Shown piece after piece: positions 1-7,148 of a DNA stretch of 7,799 bases; within the stretch, counting starts at the first letter, position 1; each line of letters begins with the position of its first letter. The translations under genes were made by a program, and so were the position numbers. The notes under the pieces are model-generated. The model searched no databases. It worked only from the letters and a program-made list of their open reading frames with translations, and had not been told where the DNA came from. Origin of the DNA: Clostridia bacterium (GTDB lineage: Bacteria > Bacillota > Clostridia > Oscillospirales > CAG-272); the NCBI GenBank assembly GCA_017629395.1, contig JAGBXH010000429.1, positions 1 to 7,799 of the forward strand. Reading direction: 5' to 3'.

Positions 1-582
1 ACCTTCGGACACCTGTTCCTGGCTTCTCTTGCAGCGTACGCGCTTGCAAAGATCAAGTTCCCGGGCAGAGGCTGGATGTTCCAGGCTGTTCAGCTGTCCC
101 TGATGTTCAACGCAACCGTAACCGCAATCGCATCCTTCATGCTGATGTCCTTGCTGCATTTCGTTGATACATACTGGGCAATCATCGTTCCCGCATGGTG
201 CTCTTCGCTGGGTCTTTACCTGATGAAGCAGTTCATGGATACCAACGTAAACGACTCGGTGCTGGAGTCTGCAAGACTTGACGGCGCAAGCGAGCTCAAG
301 ACCTACTGGGTCATTGCAATGCCTATGGTTAAGCCCGCATGGCTGACGCTGATCATCTATTCGTTCCAGGGTCTTTGGAACGCAGGTGCTTCGATGTACA
401 TCCACTCCGAGCAGCTCAAATCCTTTAACTACGCAATCGGACAGATCACCGCAGGCGGTATCGCGCGTGCAGGTGCAGCCGCAGCTTCTACGGTTATTAT
501 GATGATGGTTCCTATCACGGTATTCGTGGTATCTCAGTCCAACATCATTGAAACCATGGGCTCGTCCGGTATGAAAGACTAA
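1..582 (+). CDS. Carbohydrate ABC transporter permease, MalG type (5'-truncated)
   Basis: Inner-membrane permease subunit of a sugar (CUT1-type) ABC importer; it forms half of the membrane channel and contacts the ATPase. The reading frame is open from base 1 to the TAA at 580-582, giving 193 residues. The family is usually near 280, so roughly 85-90 N-terminal residues lie upstream; the ATG at 76 is internal. The fragment opens with the family's LAAYALAKIKFPGR stretch (about residues 9-23). Hydrophobic segments follow at about 30-52, 57-75, 112-127 and 158-178. The cytoplasmic EAA loop that docks on the ATPase is clear at about residues 89-109 (E89, A91, D94, G95, A96, I105, P108). The C-terminus ends in ETMGSSGMKD, not the MalG-type ending, and I recall similar tails in clostridial and Paenibacillus permeases of this group. 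Substrate unknown. The next gene starts 17 bases downstream, so they are probably cotranscribed. Confidence 0.94.
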   Translation, partial: TFGHLFLASLAAYALAKIKFPGRGWMFQAVQLSLMFNATVTAIASFMLMSLLHFVDTYWAIIVPAWCSSLGLYLMKQFMDTNVNDSVLESARLDGASELKTYWVIAMPMVKPAWLTLIIYSFQGLWNAGASMYIHSEQLKSFNYAIGQITAGGIARAGAAAASTVIMMMVPITVFVVSQSNIIETMGSSGMKD

Positions 583-585
583 GAC

Positions 586-591
586 AGGAGG
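586..591 (+). promoter_or_regulatory. Ribosome binding site for the GTG-started NHL/Yip1 gene
   Basis: A perfect AGGAGG lies 8 bases before the GTG at 600. It decides the start: the GTG gives an MKKLT signal-peptide beginning, while the next in-frame ATGs (642, 645) fall inside the hydrophobic core of the signal peptide and have no such site. Confidence 0.9.
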
Positions 592-599
592 AAGAAATC

Positions 600-2753
600 G
601 TGAAAAAGCTTACAATAATATTAAGTGTAGTGTTCTCGATCATGATGGTCGCTTCCTGCCTGGTCCTGCCCACAGCGGCAAGCTCCGCTTATCAGACCTA
701 CACCTACTCCATCGACGGATACGCGCTGTATTCGCCTGATGCTTACACCGCTGACAAGGTTGTTGATTCCGCTTACATGGGACTGGACGTTCCGATCGAC
801 AACCCCGGCGACCTGATCTGTGACGACAAGGGCAACGTTTACATCGCGGACACCGCAAACAACCGTATCGTTGTGCTTGACCGTTACTACAAGCTCAAGT
901 TCACCATCTCGACCTTCCGTAACGGACAGGGCGTTATGGACAGCCTGAGCGCACCCCAGGGTGTATTCGTTTCCGAGCGTTACATCTGGGTTTGTGACAC
1001 CGGTGCAAACCGTATCGTGGTATTCAACCGCGACGGCTCGTTCGACCGTGTCATTGAAGAGCCCGAATCCCCTCTGTTTGATGACAACTCGGTCTATAAG
1101 CCGGTTGCTATCGCAGTAGATAAGTACGAAAAGCTGTACGTCGTATCCTCCACCACCTACCAGGGTATCATCGTCATGACCAGTAGCGGTGAGTTTACCG
1201 GCTTTATCGGTGCACAGGCAGTTACCATCTCGGCTTGGGAGATCATCTGGAGAAGATTCCAGACTGAGGAGCAGAGAGAAAACTCTGAGACCTACGTTGC
1301 AACCGAGTACAACAACATCGCACTCAACGGCGACTTCATTTACGTAACCACCTCCACCATTGATGAGGGCTCCGTAGCGGGCACCATCACGGGTAAGGAT
1401 AAGACCGGTAAGTACGCACCCGTTAAGCTGCTCAACCAGGCAGGTGACGAGATCATGCGTCGTAACGGCTTCTATCCGCCTTCCGGTGAAATCGATATCT
1501 TCGGTGCAAGATCCACCGACGCCTCCAAGGGCGTTCCTACCGGTGTTTCCACGCTGATCGACGTTGCAAGCGGTCCTGAGCAGACCTGGTCTATCATCGA
1601 CGAAAAGCGTAGTAAGATTTACACCTACGACTTTGACGGTAACCTTTTGTTCGCCTTCGGTGATAAGGAAGGTAACATGCTGGGTAACATCTCCAGCATC
1701 GAGGCGATCTGCTATCAGGACGACACTATGCTGATCCTGGATAAGGATAAGGATACCATTACGGTATTCGAGCGTACTGAGTACGGTGACGTACTGCTGG
1801 ATGCGATCGCAGCAGAGAACCGTCAGGACTATAACGAGGCGATCAACCTCTGGACTGACGTGCTTAAGAGAAACTCCAACTTTGACGCAGCATACATCGG
1901 TATCGGTCAGGCAATGTACCGCAGAGGTGACTACGAGGAATCCCTTGAATACTTCGAGGCTGCTTATGATACCGACAACTGGTCCAACTCCTACAAGGAT
2001 ATCAGAAAGGAATTCATGGCGGATTACTTCCTGTTCCTCTTGATCGGTATTGTGGCACTTGTGATCGTGCTTCTGCTTGTATCCAAGTACATTACCAAGG
2101 TCAACAAGAGAATCAAGAAGGCTGACCAGAGAAGAACCTTCTGGGAAGAGCTGCTGTACGCGTTCTACGTGATGCTGCATCCCTTCGATGGCTTCTGGGA
2201 CCTCAAGCACGAGCGTCGCGGCTCGCTGCGCGGTGCGGTTGTCATTAACCTTATCGTAATTCTGACCTTCTTCTACCAGTCCATCGGTCAGGGCTATCTG
2301 ATGAATCCCTACGGTACTTACTCCACCGTTTGGGCACAGGCAATCTCGATCATGGTACCCCTTTTGCTGTTCGTCACCGCAAACTGGTGCTTGACCACTC
2401 TGTTTGAGGGTGAAGGCAGCTTCAAGGATATCTACATCGCATGCTCTTACAGTATGATGCCCATCCCGCTGCTGGTTATTCCCGCAACTATTTACTCCAA
2501 CTTTGCGATCCAGACCGAGGTAGAGCTGATCGCTCTGGTCACCACCCTTGCATTCCTGTGGATGGGTGTTCTGATCTTCTTCGGCACGCAGGTAACTCAC
2601 GACTACTCCATCGTAAAGAATCTTGTCACGATTCTGGGAACGGTGCTTGGCATGGTATTCATCATGTTCATTGCAATCCTGTTCACCACGCTCGTTGGTA
2701 AGCTGGTATCTCTGGGTACCAACATCGTCACCGAGCTGCAGTACCGCATGTAA
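600..2753 (+). CDS. NHL-propeller / TPR / Yip1-domain membrane protein
   Basis: A 717-residue, probably membrane-anchored protein of unknown exact function. Residues 1-30 form a signal peptide. VASC at 17-20 resembles a lipobox, but the hydrophobic stretch continues past it and a signal-peptidase I site near SSA (28-30) is also possible. Six propeller-like blades can be followed at about 66-105, 113-153, 165-205, 234-288, 317-354 and 364-396; the first two are classic NHL repeats (VYIADTANNRIVVLD; VCDTGANRIVVFN). Two TPR-like repeats follow (about 397-430 and 431-464), then a strong membrane helix (about 473-495). A basic stretch at 496-512 suggests the chain is then cytoplasmic, putting propeller and TPR outside. 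Residues about 515-712 resemble the Yip1 family, with a HPFDGFWDLKHERRGSLRGA lead-in, a FEGEGSFKD loop and about five membrane segments. I infer a docking or scaffold role next to the ABC importer. It starts with GTG and ends 30 bases before the next gene. Confidence 0.93.
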   Translation: MKKLTIILSVVFSIMMVASCLVLPTAASSAYQTYTYSIDGYALYSPDAYTADKVVDSAYMGLDVPIDNPGDLICDDKGNVYIADTANNRIVVLDRYYKLKFTISTFRNGQGVMDSLSAPQGVFVSERYIWVCDTGANRIVVFNRDGSFDRVIEEPESPLFDDNSVYKPVAIAVDKYEKLYVVSSTTYQGIIVMTSSGEFTGFIGAQAVTISAWEIIWRRFQTEEQRENSETYVATEYNNIALNGDFIYVTTSTIDEGSVAGTITGKDKTGKYAPVKLLNQAGDEIMRRNGFYPPSGEIDIFGARSTDASKGVPTGVSTLIDVASGPEQTWSIIDEKRSKIYTYDFDGNLLFAFGDKEGNMLGNISSIEAICYQDDTMLILDKDKDTITVFERTEYGDVLLDAIAAENRQDYNEAINLWTDVLKRNSNFDAAYIGIGQAMYRRGDYEESLEYFEAAYDTDNWSNSYKDIRKEFMADYFLFLLIGIVALVIVLLLVSKYITKVNKRIKKADQRRTFWEELLYAFYVMLHPFDGFWDLKHERRGSLRGAVVINLIVILTFFYQSIGQGYLMNPYGTYSTVWAQAISIMVPLLLFVTANWCLTTLFEGEGSFKDIYIACSYSMMPIPLLVIPATIYSNFAIQTEVELIALVTTLAFLWMGVLIFFGTQVTHDYSIVKNLVTILGTVLGMVFIMFIAILFTTLVGKLVSLGTNIVTELQYRM

Positions 2754-2763
2754 CGCTACAGAT

Positions 2764-2775
2764 AGGAGGGAAAGG
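2764..2775 (+). promoter_or_regulatory. Ribosome binding site for the DUF5696-like gene, unusual spacing
   Basis: AGGAGGG at 2764-2770 is strong but lies 13 bases before the ATG at 2784, longer than usual. The overlapping GGAAAGG (2769-2775) is weaker but sits at the normal 8-base distance. No better in-frame start exists upstream, and the ATG opens a clean signal peptide, so the start is kept. Confidence 0.75.
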
Positions 2776-2783
2776 TAATTTAT

Positions 2784-5700
2784 ATGAAAAATCAAATCAA
2801 ATTTATCTCTTTGCTCTTAGCTGTATTGTTGATGCTGGGCTCTCTGAGCGTGCTTTCCATCTTCAGCGCATCCGCTGCTGAGGAGGAAACCGACAAGGAA
2901 ACCACCGACAAGAAGGAAGAAGAGGTCGAAGAGACCATCGACTACACCACGCTGGTGTTCACCAACCCCGAGGAAAAGCTCAAGACCATGCTGAATAAGA
3001 ACGGCAAGGAAGGTCCTTGGCTGACCAAGGGCGACTACGAGCTTTACGTAGACGCTTTCTCCGGTGAGGTTGCATATAAGAACACCAAGACCGGTGAAAT
3101 TCTGTTCACCAACCCCTATGATATCGGTACCTCTACTCTTGGTTCCGTAAACACCAAGAACGAGCTGCTCTCGCAGATCGTCATTCAGTATACCGATAAC
3201 AACCAGTCTCCCACCTTCGTCAGCTACGAAATGGCTGCCCTGAAGGATCAGATCACGGTCAAGCAGATCAAGAACGGTATCCGCGTGCAGTACACGCTGG
3301 GTAGAGAGCAGGCAAGAAAACTCGTTCCCGGTATGATCAGCGTTGAGCGTTTCGAAGAGGTTATCGCAGGCCGCGCTAAGGAAAACGGCATCTCCGACTT
3401 CGACTACGGTAAGCTGACCGCTTACTACCTCAAGCTCTCTCTTGAGGGTCTGTCCGAGAGAGGTCGTGCCGAGCTGATCGACGCATTCCCCATCGTAGAA
3501 AAGATGGACGTTTACGTATTCGACCAGAACGCTTCCGATACCGAGAAGAACAAGATCGAGGGATACATTAAGACTTACTGCCCCGAGTATACGTACGAGG
3601 AGCTGGATGCTGACCACGCTGAGACAGAATACGAGGCACAGGATAAGAACCCGCCTCTGTTCAAGCTCGCGCTGGAGTACACGCTGGATGAAAACGGCAT
3701 GACCGTCAGACTTCCCGCAAACGGTATCCGCTTTAACGAGCAGCTGTATCAGCTGGAGTCGCTGCAGGTTCTGCCTTACATGGGCGCAGGTAACAGCGCG
3801 TACGAGGGCTACACCTTCTACCCCGATGGCGCAGGCTCTCTGTATGAGTTTGATGACATCGACGACACTAAGACCAGAACCGTCAGAGGTAAGGTCTACG
3901 GCACCGACTTTGCTTACCACAGCATTACCGGTACCTACCAGCAGGCTATCAGATTCCCCGTATTCGGTGTAATGGAAGAGTCCGTATACTATGATTACAT
4001 CGAAACCACCGAGGATGCTGAGACCGGTGAAGTGAAAAAGGAGACCACCACCCTGTCCGGCTCCATCGTGGATCAGGTTAACAGATTCAACGAATCCGTA
4101 ACCGGCTCGGTTGATTCTGTTCCCACACTTGTTTCTCAGTTTGCGGCTCTGATCGGCAATACCGCCATCGAGTCCGTCAAGCGCGTGGAAAAGCGCGGCT
4201 ACGTTGCCATCATGGAAGAGGGCGACGCGCTGACCGATATCATGACCTACCACGCGGGCTCTCTGAGTGACTACAATACCGTTAAGATGGTATTCAATCC
4301 CAGACCCAGCGACTCCTATAACCTGCAGGACTCCATTTCCGTAGGTTCGGACGCTACCTGGACGGTCGTCAGTGAGAGAAAGTACGTTGGTAACTACAAG
4401 ATCCGTTACGTCATGCTCAACGATGATGCCAAGGCACAGAAAGCAGGACTGACGAATTATTACGAGACCTCCTGGATGGGTATGGCACTTGCATACAGAG
4501 ATTATCTGGACAATGGCGGCTACCTGACCAGACTGACCGCAGAGCAGGTCGGCAACGACATTCCTCTGTACATTGAGACCTTCGGTGCTCTGGAAACCAC
4601 CCAGAGAATCATGTCCATTCCCGTGGACGTTATGACTCCTCTGACCACCTTTGAGGACGTCAAGACCATGTACGACGAGCTGGCAGCAGAGGGCGTGACC
4701 AACGTCAACTTCAAGCTGACCGGTTATGCAAACGGCGGTATGTTCTCCACCGTGCCCTCTAAGCTCAAGTGGGAAAAGTCCGTTGGCGGTAAGGACGGCT
4801 TCCAGGCTCTGGTTGACTACGCAGCAGAAGTCAACGCAAAGGGTGATGGCAGCAATCTGGGTATTTTCCCTGACTTTGACTTCTCCTACATCAGCTACAC
4901 CGATACCTTTGACGGTGTAAACAGACGTCAGGATGCAGTCAAGACCATCGACGACCGTTTTGCAAGCTACCGTGAATACTCTGCAACCAAGCAGAAGCAC
5001 GAAAGCCACTTCCAGCTGGCTATCTCCCCCTCGAAGTTCAGCAAGTTCTATGAGAAGCTGACCGCAAACTACCTCAAGTACGATAACGTAAACGGTATCT
5101 CCGTCAGCACGCTGGGTAACACCCTGAACTCCGACTTTGACGAGGATGATCCTTACAACCGCGAGGACTCCAAGGAATTCGTTGCAACCGCTCTTGCATA
5201 CCTCTCCGGCTTGAAGAATAATCAGGGTCAGGAGATCGAGCTGATGAGCGAAGGCGGTAACGCATTCACCTGGAAGTTCCTTGATCACCTGCTGGACGTT
5301 TCTCTGGACTCCAGCCGTAACAACGACGCAGCGTATGCAGTACCCTTTATCGGCGTTGTACTGCACGGTTACGTAAACTTCACCGGTGCTCCTCTGAACA
5401 TGGAGGGTAATATCAGCTACGCAATGCTCAAGGCAATGGAAAACGGCGCAGCTCCTTATTACATCCTGTCCTACCAGAACACCCAGCACCTGAAGGAATA
5501 CGAGCTGCTCAGCCACTACTATTCCGTTCGTTACGACATCTGGAAGGATGACGTAGTTGAACTGTACGACGAGCTCAACGGTGTCCTTGGCGACGTTCAG
5601 GATAAGCTGATCATTGACCACGAGTTCTGGACCGGTACCCGTGTACCCGACAGCGATGAGCTGCTCGACGATATCAAGAACGTGCTTGATTCCTTCATCT

Positions 5701-7130
5701 ACGATGAGGAAAATGCAAACGAAGTCCTTGCACTCAAGGATAAGCAGGCTGTCAGCATTGCAAGAAAGCAGGCAAGAGAGGCTGCTGAGGCGGCTATTGC
5801 TTCTCTGGATGACGCAGCAGTTGCATTCAAGCAGGCAAACGATATGTATGCACCCTTCCTTTCTGACGTTGAGGCTTTGGCTGAGTACAAGGCAGCGTAC
5901 GATGCAGTGCTTGCTGTCAAGACCGAGGCTGAGTACGAGTCTTATGCACAGTATGCCAACGCAGACAAGGAGTCTGAGGAAGGCGCGCTGTATCAGGAGT
6001 ACCTCGATTACAGAAGTGCTAAGAGTAGATACAACACGACCAGAAACAGACGTCTGAACGACATCGTAAACATTTACAACTACTACGCTAAGGCACAGAA
6101 GGCTCTGCTTGAGGTAGAGGCTCACCTTGATAATGCAAAGGCAGCTGTAGAGCTGATCGCTGCTACCGAGGGTATGCTGACCGATCTGATCACCGAGGCT
6201 GAGGCTTACAGAGATCTGACCGATATGTACCTCAACGGCTCCGACTTCACCATCCTCAAGGATAGATTCAAGAAGGATGCCAACAAGGATTCCTACACCG
6301 TAGCTGCAGACGTAGCTGCTATGGAGGCTCTGGTTGAGCAGTACGTTCAGTCCAACTTTGAAGCAAACGTTGAAAAGTTCGACGAGACCGTAGCAAAGGC
6401 TGAAGCAGTATTTGCAGCAGCTAAGGAGGCTTACGACGCAGCAGTTGCAGAAGGCAATGAGGAAAAGATCGCAGAGGCTTTGGAAAAGCTCAACGCAGCA
6501 CAGACCAAGCTGGATACCGATCTTACCAAGGCATACACCGATATGCTTGCCGCTTGCGCACTCCAGACCGTCACCGTAAAGGCTGAGGGCGAAGAGGACG
6601 TGACTGTTGACCAGTATGCAGAGGTTGAAAAGCTGAGCCACTTCGTTTACGATTACGCTAAGCTGTACAAGACCGACGTCAACAATCTCGCTAAGTACTA
6701 TGCAATGGTGAAGCTCAGCGCACACAGCGCAGGCTACAAGAGCACTCTGACCGAGGAGCTTGTAAAGCCCGAGCTTGATTTCACGCAGAGCTCCTTCACC
6801 ACCGATGCAACCAGCGCATATGCACTGTTTGAGCAGGTATCCGAGATCGTAATCAACGGTAAATATATTACCAAGGCTGAGATCGATAAGCGCATTACCC
6901 CCATCAGTTCTTCTACCGGCGATAAGGACGAGGTAGAGGAAGAAGTCTTTGACAAGTATGCTGTTGAAGAGGGCTCCATTGTCATCGTTACCTACGGTGG
7001 CAAGAACGGTGTTGACTCCGACGCATATAAGTCCATTATTCTCAACTACAACAACTTCTCCGTTAAGGTTGAATACCAGGGCAAGGTTTACACGCTGCCC
7101 GCATACGGCTATGTTGTTGTGATGCAGTAA
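2784..7130 (+). CDS. Secreted DUF5696-like protein with GH-like barrel and long helical insert
   Basis: A 1448-residue exported protein, biochemical role unproven. Residues 1-31 are a signal peptide (probable cut after ASA, 29-31), followed by an acidic linker at 32-52. Residues about 54-580 look like a mostly beta N-terminal region with recognisable pieces such as YELYVDAFSGEVAYKNTKTG (85-104) and YTFYPDGAGSLYEFDD (343-358). About 590-905 reads as an alpha/beta barrel of glycoside-hydrolase type: PLYIETFG, GVTNVNFKLTGYANGG, LGIFPDFDFSYI, LMSEGGNAFTW and VPFIGVVLHGYVNFTGAPLN in order. E598, D697, D699 and E823 sit near strand ends and are candidate active-site acids. About 955-1330 is alanine/glutamate-rich and helical, probably coiled coil. 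About 1386-1448 is a small beta domain (VIVTYGGKNGV, ILNYNNFSVKVEYQGK). There are two cysteines (266, 1258). No LPXTG, S-layer or C-terminal membrane anchor is seen. I recognise the family from memory as DUF5696; a glycan-acting enzyme or binding protein is my inference. Confidence 0.92.
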   Translation: MKNQIKFISLLLAVLLMLGSLSVLSIFSASAAEEETDKETTDKKEEEVEETIDYTTLVFTNPEEKLKTMLNKNGKEGPWLTKGDYELYVDAFSGEVAYKNTKTGEILFTNPYDIGTSTLGSVNTKNELLSQIVIQYTDNNQSPTFVSYEMAALKDQITVKQIKNGIRVQYTLGREQARKLVPGMISVERFEEVIAGRAKENGISDFDYGKLTAYYLKLSLEGLSERGRAELIDAFPIVEKMDVYVFDQNASDTEKNKIEGYIKTYCPEYTYEELDADHAETEYEAQDKNPPLFKLALEYTLDENGMTVRLPANGIRFNEQLYQLESLQVLPYMGAGNSAYEGYTFYPDGAGSLYEFDDIDDTKTRTVRGKVYGTDFAYHSITGTYQQAIRFPVFGVMEESVYYDYIETTEDAETGEVKKETTTLSGSIVDQVNRFNESVTGSVDSVPTLVSQFAALIGNTAIESVKRVEKRGYVAIMEEGDALTDIMTYHAGSLSDYNTVKMVFNPRPSDSYNLQDSISVGSDATWTVVSERKYVGNYKIRYVMLNDDAKAQKAGLTNYYETSWMGMALAYRDYLDNGGYLTRLTAEQVGNDIPLYIETFGALETTQRIMSIPVDVMTPLTTFEDVKTMYDELAAEGVTNVNFKLTGYANGGMFSTVPSKLKWEKSVGGKDGFQALVDYAAEVNAKGDGSNLGIFPDFDFSYISYTDTFDGVNRRQDAVKTIDDRFASYREYSATKQKHESHFQLAISPSKFSKFYEKLTANYLKYDNVNGISVSTLGNTLNSDFDEDDPYNREDSKEFVATALAYLSGLKNNQGQEIELMSEGGNAFTWKFLDHLLDVSLDSSRNNDAAYAVPFIGVVLHGYVNFTGAPLNMEGNISYAMLKAMENGAAPYYILSYQNTQHLKEYELLSHYYSVRYDIWKDDVVELYDELNGVLGDVQDKLIIDHEFWTGTRVPDSDELLDDIKNVLDSFIYDEENANEVLALKDKQAVSIARKQAREAAEAAIASLDDAAVAFKQANDMYAPFLSDVEALAEYKAAYDAVLAVKTEAEYESYAQYANADKESEEGALYQEYLDYRSAKSRYNTTRNRRLNDIVNIYNYYAKAQKALLEVEAHLDNAKAAVELIAATEGMLTDLITEAEAYRDLTDMYLNGSDFTILKDRFKKDANKDSYTVAADVAAMEALVEQYVQSNFEANVEKFDETVAKAEAVFAAAKEAYDAAVAEGNEEKIAEALEKLNAAQTKLDTDLTKAYTDMLAACALQTVTVKAEGEEDVTVDQYAEVEKLSHFVYDYAKLYKTDVNNLAKYYAMVKLSAHSAGYKSTLTEELVKPELDFTQSSFTTDATSAYALFEQVSEIVINGKYITKAEIDKRITPISSSTGDKDEVEEEVFDKYAVEEGSIVIVTYGGKNGVDSDAYKSIILNYNNFSVKVEYQGKVYTLPAYGYVVVMQ

Positions 7131-7134
7131 GAAA

Positions 7135-7142
7135 GGGAGGTG
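7135..7142 (+). promoter_or_regulatory. Ribosome binding site for the MalF-type permease gene
   Basis: GGGAGGTG lies 6 bases before the ATG at 7149 and only a few bases after the TAA of the previous gene. It favours the 7149 start over the in-frame ATG at 7179, which has no purine-rich site at a suitable distance. Confidence 0.88.
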
Positions 7143-7148
7143 TAGAAT

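Noticed and set aside
583..599. Possible terminator or regulatory hairpin between the first two genes
   Set aside because: The gap is 17 bases with a ribosome binding site and no inverted repeat or T-run; the other two gaps (2754-2783, 7131-7148) are likewise empty of terminator-like structure.
1738..1757. Short tandem GGATAA repeat
   Set aside because: Two to three copies coding for DKDKD on a propeller strand edge; too short to be a meaningful repeat or a recombination site.
2777..2786. TAATTTATAT as a possible -10 promoter element
   Set aside because: It sits in a 30-base gap directly over the start codon with no TTGACA-like partner upstream. It fits better as an AT-rich translation start.
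621..2795. 724-codon open frame on the minus strand opposite the NHL/Yip1 gene
   Set aside because: It is exactly codon-aligned with the sense gene and exists only because TTA/CTA/TCA codons are avoided. The sense product has a clear signal peptide, repeats and membrane segments; the antisense product shows no recognisable domain.
5614..6057. 147-codon plus-strand frame inside the helical block
   Set aside because: It is out of frame with the large gene, has a biased Ser/Arg/Leu/Thr composition and no recognisable domain; a shadow frame.
2817..6725. 1302-codon open frame on the minus strand opposite the DUF5696-like gene
   Set aside because: Also codon-aligned with the sense gene, rich in Val/Leu/Cys/Gly as expected from reverse reading of Asp/Asn/Lys/Glu/Ala-rich codons, and without a recognisable domain.
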